Part shown: positions 1-13,012 of the stretch, piece by piece
Layout: each line of letters starts with the position of its first letter
Numbering within the stretch: the first letter of the stretch is position 1
From: Limanda limanda
Taxonomy: Eukaryota; Chordata; Actinopteri; Pleuronectiformes; Pleuronectidae
DNA length: 64,000 bases
Direction of reading: 5' to 3'
NCBI RefSeq assembly: GCF_963576545.1
Contig: NC_083648.1
Span: 25,933,373-25,997,372 of the forward strand
The notes under the pieces: generated by a model
What the model was told of the DNA's origin: nothing
Seen by the model: only the letters and a program-made list of their open reading frames with translations
Database searches by the model: none
Translations under genes and position numbers: made by a program

Positions 1-2100
1 GATCACGCGACAGAAGCAGAAATAAGAAAGAAAAACCTGTGGATGAAAAAGTGGTGCCATACAATAGGACGTCACCATCTAAGATGTCAAGATAATTTTT
101 GGTGATGAGGGCTGGTGTTGATGTGCTGTAAATAAATACACAAGATCTCTGGAGCGGAATGAGTCTGTTACATCCTGCCTCTGCCTGCTGCACACCCCTC
201 ACCTGAACACTCGGGAGATTTGTGTGTTGTTGTGAACACGTCTGAGCCAAGAATCTTAGCTGCGTTGTTTATGTGTGAAATGCAACCTCCGAAGAAAGTC
301 CAGACCCAATTCTACAGACATCCTCCAGAGTTCATGTCTGAAAATGGCTTATATGACCAGCCCCTTCCCCCTTCCAGTACTTTGTGTATGCACTCCATTG
401 GCGTCTGTCTGTCTGCCAACAGCACACATGCTGTGTTCAGAAACACAACTTTGTTTTTTCATCTTAATGTATAAAAAAAGTTGAATTTGGTTTTCCACAG
501 TGGATCAAGTAAATAATTGAAGCATCTCTCCTGTCTGTGTTTACTGCTTGTCTAACCCTTTTCTTAGTAATAATTATTTTTTATTAAAAAATACAATGCT
601 GGTAGGATGAGTTATGCAATTTTATATGTTATAATTCCATTGTGGTTTTTTGTTTATTTAATTATGCATGTACACCTGTTGATGTTGAGTCTTAATGTTA
701 AAGCTGCATTATGATGCACAAATAATGGAAAGCAGTCTATAAATGATATATGAATACAGAAGGAATTTTGTGTACTTTGTAAACCAATGAATCTGAGTTT
801 CAGCCTGTTTTCAGGACACTGACATCATAGCTGCTCGCTGCTCTGTTAGATACTTAGTAAGTGAATTCACCAACAATCTATAGTCTGACCTTCAACTTGC
901 ATTGGTTTATAACCAAATTGTCAGTGCTCACAGTTCAATTTCACTTCACTTTCTGAAATTAACATGATTGTTCATGATTTTACACAAAACAAATCAATAA
1001 AACAATTGTGACTGAATTAAAGTCACTGAGCTGCAGTGCTAACAGGTAAACAGCTATTTTGAATCACATCATCTGTGTAACATGACCTCATCTGAGACCC
1101 CAGAGTTAGGAACACGAGAGATGAATGTGTGCAACACTTTAGCTTGCATTCAAGTACACCATGTGTTTTGAAATTAAATATGTTCAACATGGTAACATCT
1201 GTTACTCAACTCTCACAACTCAACTTGGGTTTCGTTGCGTCATGAAAGTTTACTTTGCATAAATACTCAAAGCTGTCGCACACTTCAAAAAACAACGATG
1301 GCCTGATGTACAGATGGTGCTCAAAAAGATTACTGAACTTTAAAAAATGTAATAATTTAGCATAAAACAAAACACTTAAACCCTGGCATTGAATTACCTT
1401 ATGAATTGTAATGTGTTTTTTTGTCTTTTATTGATCATGAGGACTTTCTACCATGTTTGATTTCCACATTTTTTGTATATGTATAGAATATTTCTCTGTG
1501 ACAAAAAAAATAAAGTTATTTAAAAAGGCGAGTTGAACTTATTTTTTGTTTTGGGCTCTGCTGCCACCAGGGGTCCTGAATAAGAAATCGTTCTCAATGT
1601 CATCAATGCACAATGATTTCTAAACAGAAACTTTTTGGTTTGATAAATTTAAATGGTAATTTTCAACTTACTGCATCAACAGTTATCATCATTTATCTTC
1701 CGAATATTGAAGTATATTTGCCTGCCTCATTTTTAAATACGGAGGCTATTCCATAAATTTCACCACCTCTCCCTACTGCAAAGAATGCAATTTCACAAAT
1801 CTAAATATTATCATTCTATTAATGTTCTCTGTTAATGTAATGATATTTCCTGGCTTCTTTTATGATACTCTGGCTCCTTGATTGGAGGAATCTCAACCTC
1901 TCAGCCACCCCTCCATCATTTAAGGGATCTAAAGCGTACTGTCATAGGCTGAGAACCATTTCAATCAGGACAAATACTGGCTCTATGTGACACATATTAC
2001 AATAAAGTTAAAACAAACTTTTGCAGATGCATCAGTAATATTGTCTGGAGGAGAAATGTAATGATCAGTTTATGCTCCTAAGTGCATGAAATGGACGTGG
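1..2100. other. AT-rich upstream region, no gene recognised
   Basis: I see no coding exon here. Short open frames have no recognisable domain. An AATAAA-type signal lies near 1508 after a T-rich stretch, and ATAAATA strings lie near 130; either could be the 3' end of an upstream + strand gene, but nothing confirms this. Confidence 0.4.
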
Positions 2101-2202
2101 CTGAGCGCATAGGTCACGAGTATCCATGGTCTCTGCCAAGTTAAAGAAAAGAGGAATCCAGGTGGAGACAAATGTGGAGCTGTCCTTGGTGCTGAACTCC
2201 GA

Positions 2203-2206
<4 letters not shown>

Positions 2207-2282
<76 letters not shown>
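2207..2282. repeat. (CT)n microsatellite
   Basis: An almost pure CT dinucleotide tract of about 75 bp. It creates artificial Ser-Leu and Arg-Glu open frames on both strands that should not be read as proteins. Confidence 0.95.
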
Positions 2283-2287
<5 letters not shown>

Positions 2288-2329
2288 CCTCCCCTCCCCC
2301 ACATCTCTCCCTCACTCTCTTTATTCCTC

Positions 2330-2615
2330 CAGGCCACAGCCGGTTCACACTTCTCTCGCTGTGCTCACTGTGTGTGTGTCTCCTCATGGCGCTCATTGCT
2401 GAGGTACATCCTGGGACATTTCTTCTCCTGCGCTGTTAGATTTAGCTTATTACCAAAATGTGGATCTCCAGTGGTCTGAGTGCTATCGAGGGGCTTCATG
2501 AATCAGCGGTTGAAGGGGAGGTGAAGCAGCTGAAATAACCTAGCGAGTGCTATGGTGGGACCTCCTGGAAGTACAAGAGTTCGGCGTTCCCAAAATTTCT
2601 GCAGTTTGCATAGAG
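2330..2615 (+). promoter_or_regulatory. kcnb2: Possible 5' noncoding exon of the Kv2 gene
   Basis: A strong donor-like site (AGAG|GTGAGC) ends at 2615, in the GC-richer stretch just after the CT tract and 1.4 kb upstream of an acceptor at 4043-4044. KCNB genes usually have a 5' UTR exon before the T1 exon, so this is a candidate. The start is arbitrary and no core promoter element was identified. Inference only. Confidence 0.25.
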
Positions 2616-4044
2616 GTGAGCTACCTGTACATTATTTTACTTAACATACTGGTGGAATTGTGGTGATGGGCTAGAGACAGTAAAACAGACCTGAGCATGT
2701 TTTCTATTGGTCCACATATACTTTATATCCACTTTCTACCCAGCCCACCTTGTAGCTGTTAGACTTACTGTGGACTAATCATGGGTTAAGCCTGAGTCCT
2801 TTTAATCTCTTGACATGAATTAGAAATGAACGCTGTCCCGTTAGACTCTAATTCTGGATTCTATGTCCATCATTCAACAGATATTAACTGATTTGGTCTG
2901 GTTTAATAAAGAAAATCTGTCAGCTATGTAAACTGTTACACCCTTGTTAATCTGTTACAAAACTATTAATGGTAAATAAGTCATCCTTGGTTTAATATTA
3001 CCTCTGATATAAACTGTGCACTTAGTTGATTTGTCTAAATAAATTAAATGAAATGTTATTTATTTTAGAAAGAAAGAACTGGATAGGATTTTTTTTAACG
3101 GTGACGTACCAGCTTGGTTCCTGACGTAGCCGTGTGTCCTATGAGTGTCCCAGGAGGAGATAGACAGTCTATAATTAACTAAGGCAGACTTGAGCCAGGG
3201 GAGACGATGCCTAATGCCACTACTGGGATTTTATGGAACTCCATTACACAATCAGATAAAGGTCCCACTGTCAGAGGACTTCAAACGACAGCATAAGCCT
3301 TTATGGATCCACTGGAGTAAGGCTTCCTTTTGGATTTCATTTATTAAAAGTGGTATTCATCATAACCTCATCATGTTCAGAGGATTCAAATTACAGATTT
3401 TCCTGGGTATTGATGTGTTCTCCAGAGTTAAACGGGACTGTCTACCTCACCTATATCCATAATGTGGCTTCAGTGTGGCTCCAACGGAAATACTCAGACA
3501 TTGTGTGAGTCTCTGACACTGACTAAACCAACATAGTTTACTGTGAAGTGTTGACCATTGCTTGACCACTCACTGCATTATCTACTGTTATACAGACAAA
3601 CAAATAAAAAGTTTTGTGTTCATATGTTGCACATGCAAAACATAAACAATGTAGCACAGAACTCCTTAGCACAGAACCCCTCATTTTATTTTAGAACACA
3701 GGAAAAGATGGTGAAAATCCCTTGTACATTTGAGTTATGTTTCCAACCACCAGTAGATGTTAGGGACCTATCTTAATTTGTGTACCTTAGCGTCAACAGG
3801 TGTTTCATGCCTTTTAATCACACGACACCCTCTTCTAAGGCAAGACCACCACGGGCTGATCAAACCTGGATGCATGATTAATTTAACCCAGTGATTTAAG
3901 CCATAGTGACACTGAGATGTTTAATTGACAATATATCAATCAGACACAACATTAGAACCAGCAATTGGTTTAAATGTTGCAGCTGATGGGTTTATAGTTT
4001 ACTCTGGTCAAACATGCATCATATTTTACGTTTTGTTTTTCCAG

Positions 4045-4203
4045 GCATGGATCTAACCAAGAGCTTAGTGGTCTGAGCAAAGCAAGTTTGGTGGGCCTGC
4101 ACAACCTTTTCTGGAACAACCACCACCTTACCATCATTGTACAAGTGACAGACCTTCACACACTCGACATCCCTAGTAAGACGACAACACCCACACAGCA
4201 GAC
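4045..4203 (+). promoter_or_regulatory. kcnb2: 5' UTR part of the Kv2 exon, with a short upstream ORF
   Basis: A pyrimidine-rich tract ending in CAG at 4042-4044 looks like a 3' splice site, so the T1 exon probably starts at 4045. An ATG at 4047 opens a 9-codon upstream ORF ending TGA at 4076, 127 bp before the main ATG. It could reduce translation of the channel, but this is not demonstrable from sequence. Confidence 0.4.
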
Positions 4204-4785
4204 ATGACAGACAGAGGTTATGGCACATCCAAAGCAAACCTCCGACCCAACGCACCCCCTGTGCTCCCACCTGAGCCGATAGACATCATTCGGATCAAGG
4301 CCCGCTCCCGACGGGTCAGGCTCAATGTTGGAGGCCTCACACATGAAGTCCTATGGCGAACGCTAGACCGGTTGCCCAGAACCCGTCTGGGACGACTGAG
4401 AGACTGTAACACCCATGAGTCATTGCTGGAGATTTGTGATGACTACAGCCTCAATGAGAACGAGTACTTTTTCGACCGGCACCCTGTGGCCTTCTCCTCC
4501 ATCTTGAACTTCTACCGAACAGGGAAGCTGCACATGATGGAGGAGATGTGTGCCCTTTCCTTTGGCCAAGAGCTGGACTACTGGGGTATTGATGAAATCT
4601 ACCTCGAGTCCTGCTGCCAGGCACGGTACCACCAGAAAAAGGAGCAGATGAATGAGGAGCTGAGGAGGGAGGCAGATGCGCTAAGGGAGAATGATGGGGA
4701 AGAGGAGGAGCATGGCTGTTGGCCCGACAAAAGACAGAAGCTCTGGGATCTGCTGGAGAAACCAAGCTCATCTGTGGCTGCAAAG
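4204..4785 (+). CDS. kcnb2: Kv2 coding exon 1 (N-terminus and T1 domain)
   Basis: Encodes 194 aa from ATG 4204 to the donor CAAAG|GTAAC. LPPEP followed by RRVRLNVGG marks the N-terminal side of the T1/BTB fold; [31 protein letters not shown] and [12 protein letters not shown] are near-invariant in Kv2 proteins. [16 protein letters not shown] and KLWDLLEKP form the T1-S1 linker. The first about 35 residues are not conserved, as in other Kv2 channels. The frame stays open past the donor for seven codons only, which is intronic. Confidence 0.96.
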
Positions 4786-7776
4786 GTAACAATAGCTGTC
4801 CACACTACTTGATGACTGAAGCCCAGAGGCTGAGATTGAAATCATTTTAGGGTTCAACTGAATAATTGTGCCAGTCCCTCATGGCACACATCAAAATTAG
4901 TAGGTTAGTCTTCTTTAGCTTGTGAAAACAGTAATATTCCGGTGGCAACGACAGGGCATGGACCGCCCGAAACTGATTTTCATTGAGATCGGGGAAACGA
5001 TCACTTTTTCATTACTTTTGAATTTTCTATAGGTTTCATGAGTTTTTGAGCATAATTAAGCGCTCTAAATTGGCTTTATAATAAAAATACAAATAATAAA
5101 AGGAATTCCAATAGGGTGGATGTTGAATCCAGATGTCAAACAAATATAATTGATTTGAACTATTTCTTTTCAAGGTTTTTCGTTTATTTTGATGGTACAA
5201 AGAAAATGTGAAATATGGGGTCAAATGGATAAAGCCAGACTCCTCAGCTCAACTCGAACCAACAGTAATACCATTTTTATATGTGGTCATTCATAGCCTA
5301 CACACCTACAAGATATGACAAAACCTTTTTTTTAACTGTCTCTTGTTAGACCCTTCATTTAACTGCTAAACTAAATCATCCACCATTTCTCAGCATAATA
5401 ACAGAAATGAGGAAGCAGGAACCAAGTCATGTCATGAGGAGAACTTGTATTAAGTTAACTTTTAACAACATTTTTAATACATTTTAATGCAATAATACAT
5501 CATCATTTCAGTTGTATTCTGTAGGTTCACAAAGTAAACCTTTGTATGCATTTCATCATTGGACAAAAGATGACGCAGTGGCAGGAATAATTAGGGTTCT
5601 TTATAACTGTGATTGAATTAAATGCATGTCCAAGTTCCAATACAACACAAACTTGATGAATTCCCACCAATAAGAAGGAGTTTATTATTTGCTCTCTGTT
5701 GAACTCACTGTGTAATACTCAATAATTGTCTTCAGCCCCAGTTATTCTTCAAAGTGAGTCTGGGACACCCATTGAACTCCTGCTTTGTGATTAGCAGCTT
5801 CCTGTAGATTAATGTATCAGGGGACATTAGAGAGCTGTCTGTCTTCCTTAAGTGCGCCATCCTGCACTCTGTCATGTTAGCACCGTCTGACTGTATTATA
5901 GTCCTCACCAGTGAAAAGGGCTTTGTGTTTAAAGAGTTAATTCACCAAACTTTTCTATAGTAGTATTTATGCATTTGGACAGGCTGGGTTTTATCTGTTT
6001 TATCATGTTTTCAAGTGTCTGTCTCTAACATTGTCGCCTTAACCCCATTGTGAGGACACGAATGCAATTCAGATATCACAAATTGAAAAATTACCATTCA
6101 ACCAGAGGAGGTGTCCGTGTTACTCTGGATGATCTAAAAACACAGTGAACAGGTTTCAGTGGAAATGCTCACTTCGGATCAAACTCTTGATATTCACATT
6201 TTTTGGTAATTTGGGTAAAGCAGCATTTTCATTGTGTGATAATGGAATCTTAATATCCTCCTCAAATTCAGGAGAGATGCAAAGATTACTTGATCAGCTT
6301 GCGCTGAAATAACAAGAAGGTCTTCAAGATAATTACAGTGATACTGAATGGGTTATATCTAATAATGTAGATCAGTGCAGGCTTGTTACTTCCAGATGAA
6401 ACACAAGCATGTGTGTTGTGGTTAAAGCGCACACAGATCTGGGCTGTAATGGCTGAATCAACATATGTATACCCAACATGGAAGAAAGATATCTGTGTGA
6501 CACAAGTGTAATCTGTCATAGAACACGTGACTTTGTGCAGCCAAAATACCAAAGTATTGCACATTGGGATGAGGTTGGGGTTTCAGGGGAAGCTGCAGTA
6601 GCAAAAGAAGAAATGGGACATGGACCAAAATCGAACATCTAAGTTCATGTCAAGTACAGAACGTTATCATAGATAGCGTCTGTCATTTAGGGTTGTTGGT
6701 ATTACACTGATATATGTATGTATATAGGTTTGGTTGTATAATATCTAAGAAAATCTTTTCTGCCAATGAAGTTTTGTCACAGCCATTTCCCATTGAGAGT
6801 GACATAGAGGAGATTATGTCCGATTTTGAGGAGAATGTTGAGGAGGACACTGATAATGAGACATCCTCTTCTAATGTGAATAAGAAGAGGATGTTGAAGT
6901 TCTTCACTTCAACAACAGGGTAGACGTATTGCTGCTTATATCATCAAAACAGTTCAAGGCCCCACCAGATATGTTGTCAGCCATGTCCAAGACATAAATT
7001 CAGCATTTGTGCTCTTCATAACATTTGAGAGGAATATAATTGAGATGACAAAGGGGGAGGCACACGTATGGGTACAGTTGGAAAAACTTGGTTGCTCATT
7101 TTGGAAGGATACTACAAATCAAAAGATGTGCCGACAACAAGTAGTAGGAATACTGGAAGGGCAATATTTCCAGCCACCATGTATTTGAAGACATACCATG
7201 TTTTTTTGTCATGTCGTATGCTTTGATGCAGAGAAACAAGGCAGGGCTGACGAGGCCGTCAGATGTGTGCAAGACTGCAGACCCTGCCTGATAGAGTGGT
7301 CTTTGATTGTACACTTGTGTGTGTATGCTGAGAGTAGGAGAAGCAGCTTGTGGCTCTGGAGACACTGTAGGTGATTGGTTGTTTCGCTGCTGCAGTGAAC
7401 AGCTGTGAACCATGTTGACAACCCATATTTTGATGCTCTTTCCTTTTTATAGAAATTTTTTCTTAAGCATGAAATGACCCCACCTCACCCCACCCCCGCC
7501 ATCTCAATATGCAATTCAGCTGTTTACAACAGCGACAATAAAAATGGACCAGACTAAAACATGTCTTTTCACAGCCTTCACAGGTCCATGTGACCATGTT
7601 GTAGGTGTAGTGTCAGCAGGAGGGAAGCTGCTTAGGCTGCTCTGTGCTGAGATCCGCTGTGTTTGGCAGCAGTGATGCAGCTCAGCTCTTAACCAATAGG
7701 AGGGCCCCTTCCTTGTGATGTGTACAGCTCAGTGCTACTTCTGATTAGAATAGAAGCATTACCTGGTCCTTTGGAA

Positions 7777-7857
<81 letters not shown>

Positions 7858-10800
7858 CTTTAGCTCAGAGTCCAGATGGACACCAATCTATAATAGTTTA
7901 GTTTTATTGAATAATATATAGTATTAAATGTTCCAATAATAGAGATTAGTGTCATATACTTTTCACAATCTGTGTAATGTTCTAGTTTTGAATTTGACTA
8001 TATTTCTTGACATATTTCCTTTGCTCTTTATATTGTAGTGAGACACACACAAACACATATACACTGACACAATTGTTTGCACTTGACTTACTTTGTCAAG
8101 ATACTCACTGACATGATGCATTCCCTGAACTCTTCGAGACTAAATGCCATAACATCTAAATTTCCCTAATCTTAACTTGAAACTGGATTCTAATCCAACT
8201 TTTTAAAAGCTCTTTGAAGATGGTTCAGAAAGTGAGCACTGTACAAAATGTCCGTACTTCATACAGATACACACCCACATGCACACAGTTGAGAACATTT
8301 TCTCAGTCCTCCTTCTAACCCTGGATATCAATATTAAGTCCAACTGAGTAGTCACCTCACACACACACACGCACAACACACACACAGTATGACTTAGGAG
8401 TATGGCTTAATCTCCTTTGGAGCTTTTACCAGGACTGCTGCTGCTGCAAATAGACAAACTGTTGGCAGGTTTGGATCGTCTGTCCACTGTTTGACCTGTC
8501 TGAGCGGGGGTGGGGTTTGCATATGGATGGAGCAGGAGAGTAACAAGATGAAAGACAGCAAGTCGGTCAGGGTGGTCAATCATAATCTAAAAATTTTAAC
8601 CGGACAATTCTGAAAGTAGGATTCAAACTTTGACGCAAATTAATTATTTCAACATATCTATGCCAGACACCTTTGATCTTTATTCCTTGTAAGTATTTCT
8701 CATATACCGATTTAGAGTAATTAGGCATTAAACCACACAAACACACATACAAACACACAGAGGGTTTGGTGAATCATTGGTCCATAGCTGGCCCTCCACC
8801 TCTGACTCTATGCTTTTAAAATATTGTTTCTTTTTTTACCCTGTGGACTGCTCTGTGTCAGTGATGAGGAAGATGATCTGCATTTTATAAACAGAAGTTT
8901 TCTTACAAGGCATTTTTTTTTAATGTTGGTTTACTAGATTCTTACTTCTTTGCATGGTTGTTGAAAACAAGGTTTATTTACAGATCTGTGTTTTATATTT
9001 CTATTTAAATAAAAAATATAATTGTTTTTTATAATTATTATTATGTGCATGTGTAAATGAGAGTGAAAGTTAAGGACATTTAAATTTATTGTTGTTTTAC
9101 TTATTAAAAACATCCATTTCAATCAGGAGAGACTTTGATTCAACCTTTTAACACACAGGAAGTGATGTGAAAGTTATAGTCTTCAGCGTATTTGAACCCT
9201 ATGTGACGTCATTGGGATTAAGAGGGGGTGGAGCACAATGTAGTACAGGAATACCCCCAGGGTCTAGTGAGTGGGGGGCGTAAATCGGTCAAATTTGCTT
9301 GTATGGCCCATATTCATGAATAATGGTCTCAAAGGGCTTAACATAGTATTAACCCTCAACAAGAGTAAATCTAGCAAAAAGCACTATTAACAGAAAAAAA
9401 TAACTGAATGTAGAAACCTCCGTGAGAGCCACATGTGAGGGATCCCTCTCCCAGGACAAACAGAAGTGCAGTAGATAATACGTGTAAAGGAGACATCAGA
9501 AAAATATTTTTGCAAGTATTTATGACCTTGATTAGATAAACAGTTTCTAACATAATGAAAAGTATAAGAATTGTGGAATTATTGTCAGTTATGGTAGAGG
9601 ACTTTATACGAGTATGCATATTGTTTATCAAGCAGTCTTGTTGAAATTGGTCTGCGATCAGCCGCCACCATGATCAGATGTCACCATAATTCACAATCCA
9701 TAGTCATGATCCACTGACACTATCAGGACCCATTGTCGTGATCCCCCATCAGCTGCCAACACTACACTGGATCCCAAATACAATCACGTTCAGTTGAGGA
9801 TCCAGATTAGATTGGGGTGGAGGTGGGATATGCGCATGGCTGAATTACAGCTGACCTCGGAAGAGAGGAGAAGGGATTTTAAATTTGACCGCATCCGCAT
9901 TATAGGCTGGAAGACTATGGAAGAATCTGATTGGCCATTTAGAAATGACCACAGTCAGAAAGTTTTATATATATATAAATATATCAAATTCATGGCTGTA
10001 CTTTTGTGGACACAGTTTGTGTTGTGTGTGTTTGCCTATGTTTCCTGTTGTGCAGTTTGTTTAATCCAGATATGCAGCCCTGTGCATCCTTTCTCACATT
10101 GTGTTGTATTTACGGGTAACAATAAACAACAAGCTCTGTGGTGCAGGAAAAATAACATAAAAGGGGAAGCTACATAAAACCGAATGAATGACATTTCATA
10201 AGAAGCATAGCCATGAGCTGCCAGTCAAATATAAGCAGTACCTCTTCATGATATCATATTGTTAATAAGCTGTTTAAACTTCATCTATTTTTTGATTTTC
10301 ATTCTAAATCTAGATGAGTCATTGCTTATGTGTTGTAAGAAGGTAAGTTGCTCCCCAAGTCCACACTTTACTGTAGGAGGAGCCACAAAATGATGTGGAT
10401 TCACTTATCACTTATAGCCTTTTGGTATTGAAGGCTACTTCAGAAGACATTGATTTATCATTCCAGCAGATATAGGCTGATACAAAGTAGCTTGTTCATC
10501 CTTTCCACTGTAAATTAGTTATGTGTTCCTCTGTGAGACGTCCAAAACAACCCAGAAAGACAGCCAGCTGCCAGGCTGTCTCTCTGGGTTGTTTATGTGT
10601 TCCATTTGAATTTTTGGATGCTTGGATTGGGTCTTTACGTTAGAGTTGTAAAGTGGCTATTATTGAGCAGGGAGACTAATCCTGTTATAAGCACACAGCA
10701 CGCTCTCATATGCATATGACAGTAACACTGGTTCTCCTCCACCATCAACCCAAGCATGAAGAAGAACTGAATTATATCATGTAACTGAGCAATATTCCTC

Positions 10801-12927
10801 AATTTATCTGCTCTCCGCAAAGTGTCCTCAGATGATGATGTGAATCATTTCACAATCCATAATGTTAATTGGTAAATGGTCTGTATGTATAGAAAGATTT
10901 TCTAGTCCTAATGACCACTCAAAGAACTTTACAGTACTAGTCTATTGCCATTCACCCATTCGCACACGCATTCATACAGTGCATCTATGAGCAGCACTTT
11001 TTCTATTAGGGGCCATTTGGGGATCAGTATCTTGCAATCTATGCAAGATACTATAGATAGTAGATAGTAGATAGTAGATAGATAAATTGCAAGATAGTAT
11101 CTATCAATGGGAAAATATCTTGTTATAAGAATGGTCAATGGACAGAGTTTATCTATCTCTTTTTACCATTCAAAGCACTTTACAGTACATCATCAATAAT
11201 AATATAAATAATAATAATAATAATAACTTAATGTGTATCGCACTTATCTAAACAAGGTTACAAATGGCAAAAAAAGAATGAACTAAAATAAAAGGTAGTT
11301 GATTCAGTTGAATTTTAAGCACCAAATCCTAACATAATAATGTAGAGACCTTAACATTTATAGAGAAACCCAACCGTATTTTCAGTCTTTATCTGTATAG
11401 CAATTGAACTTTTTTTAATGTGGGAAGTGTGAATTTAAGTTGAAGTCACCATCCGCGGTTTCAGTCTCTGACCGTGTATTGTGTCCTTGTTAAGACATTG
11501 CACAGTAGATATGCTACTTTTTGTTTTTCCTGCTGGCCTGAGATTAAACAGATCTTAATCACAGAATTGACTGTGGCAGTGGCACCATCCTCCATCGTTC
11601 AGCATATTTAGATTCCTCTTTGGAATAACATAACTTCAAATATATTTTTTAAATAGTTTATGTGACACATTAACAAAAAATTCCTAAGAATGACCAAACC
11701 AACAGCCTCACAATGGAGAAGCCATCATTGTGGTTCATTGTAGTTGTAGTAATTGCTGTGCCTGGTTAAATAATAACACATATTACGCAAATCTTCTTGT
11801 TAAGTGTTATGACAATATCTGGGTCCAAACCTTCAGGTAACAAGCAAACAATGACAGAACCTATGAATTTATTCACCATCGTTTTTAGTGCGGCATCAAT
11901 TAGTTGTTTTTTTCTGCTGAGCAGGAGCACACTTGACTTGACTCCTTTATTCTAAATAAGTTTGATCCTCACACCTATTGCATCTGTACTGCCCTGCTAA
12001 GTCTAGCTAGCAAAACATTCCCATACACTGCTGCTAAAAGAAAATAATTGTTTTGCATCATATTTAATCAATTCCACCATCGGAGATCCACAATACGAGG
12101 GACACAGCACTGCGGTATCTTAGCTTGGACAAGGAAACAGATATCACACGTGATGACTGAACAATCAAATAAAGATTAGTGCAGACCAGCAGAGGCTTCT
12201 CTTGGAATAATTACTGTATTTGTCACTCTGACCACCGTCACCACCCAATAGAGCAAATTTGTTTCATCCAGATCCTTGAAGTCTCCCTCATTGCACACCA
12301 GATCCCCAGATTTCCCCCAGAGGTCTCCATTGCCTCACCTTATACACCTGCTTTCTCTTCAACAGTGTGGGGCAGGTATCATCATGTTTGAGTCCACTCT
12401 TGGTTGAGAATCTATGTTAGAATAAATGCTGGATTGTTCACTTAAGAAATATTGCAGTCTAGTACATGTTGGGGAAAAAACAGATTGTGCCTCCAAAATC
12501 TGCTCTGCACAGCAACATCAGAGAGCTGGGAGGACTGCTGATTCAAGGTATGTTGAAGCTGTTGGCTCCTCAAAACACTGCACAATAACATTAACTCTTC
12601 CATTGGGATAAGGGTATGTGAAAGTAAGTGTTACTACTAACAACATGCTCCTTGTGTTAGCAATGGAAGTAGAACATGTGGATTAGTTGACTGGAAGAAT
12701 AAGTTAATATCATTATAACCTTGGAAGCCTTTAAGAGCAAATAAAAACAATATGACTGGGGAAAGCCGCAGTTTCAAACTGTGTTGCCCTCTGCAGATAC
12801 AGCAGCTGTCCAACAGATCCTGTGTCTGTTATTCCAGTAATACGTCTCCACATATTGATCAGGTTTTGAGTTTCTCTGTCAAGTCACTTCTTACACTCTT
12901 TCATTCTATCATGTGTTTGCACTTCCT

Positions 12928-13012
<85 letters not shown>

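Noticed and set aside
2065..2479. Overlapping open frames on both strands (Arg-Glu or Ser-Leu runs)
   Set aside because: They are translations of the CT microsatellite, with no gene signal.
4218..4805. Several minus-strand open frames opposite Kv2 exon 1
   Set aside because: They are shadows of the strongly conserved T1-coding frame on the + strand.
9794..10177. 127-codon + strand open frame
   Set aside because: No recognisable domain, low-complexity end, and it begins at the edge of a dispersed repeat.
11049..11105. TAGA repeats considered as a CRISPR-like array
   Set aside because: Simple tetranucleotide repeats with no spacers, in a vertebrate genome.
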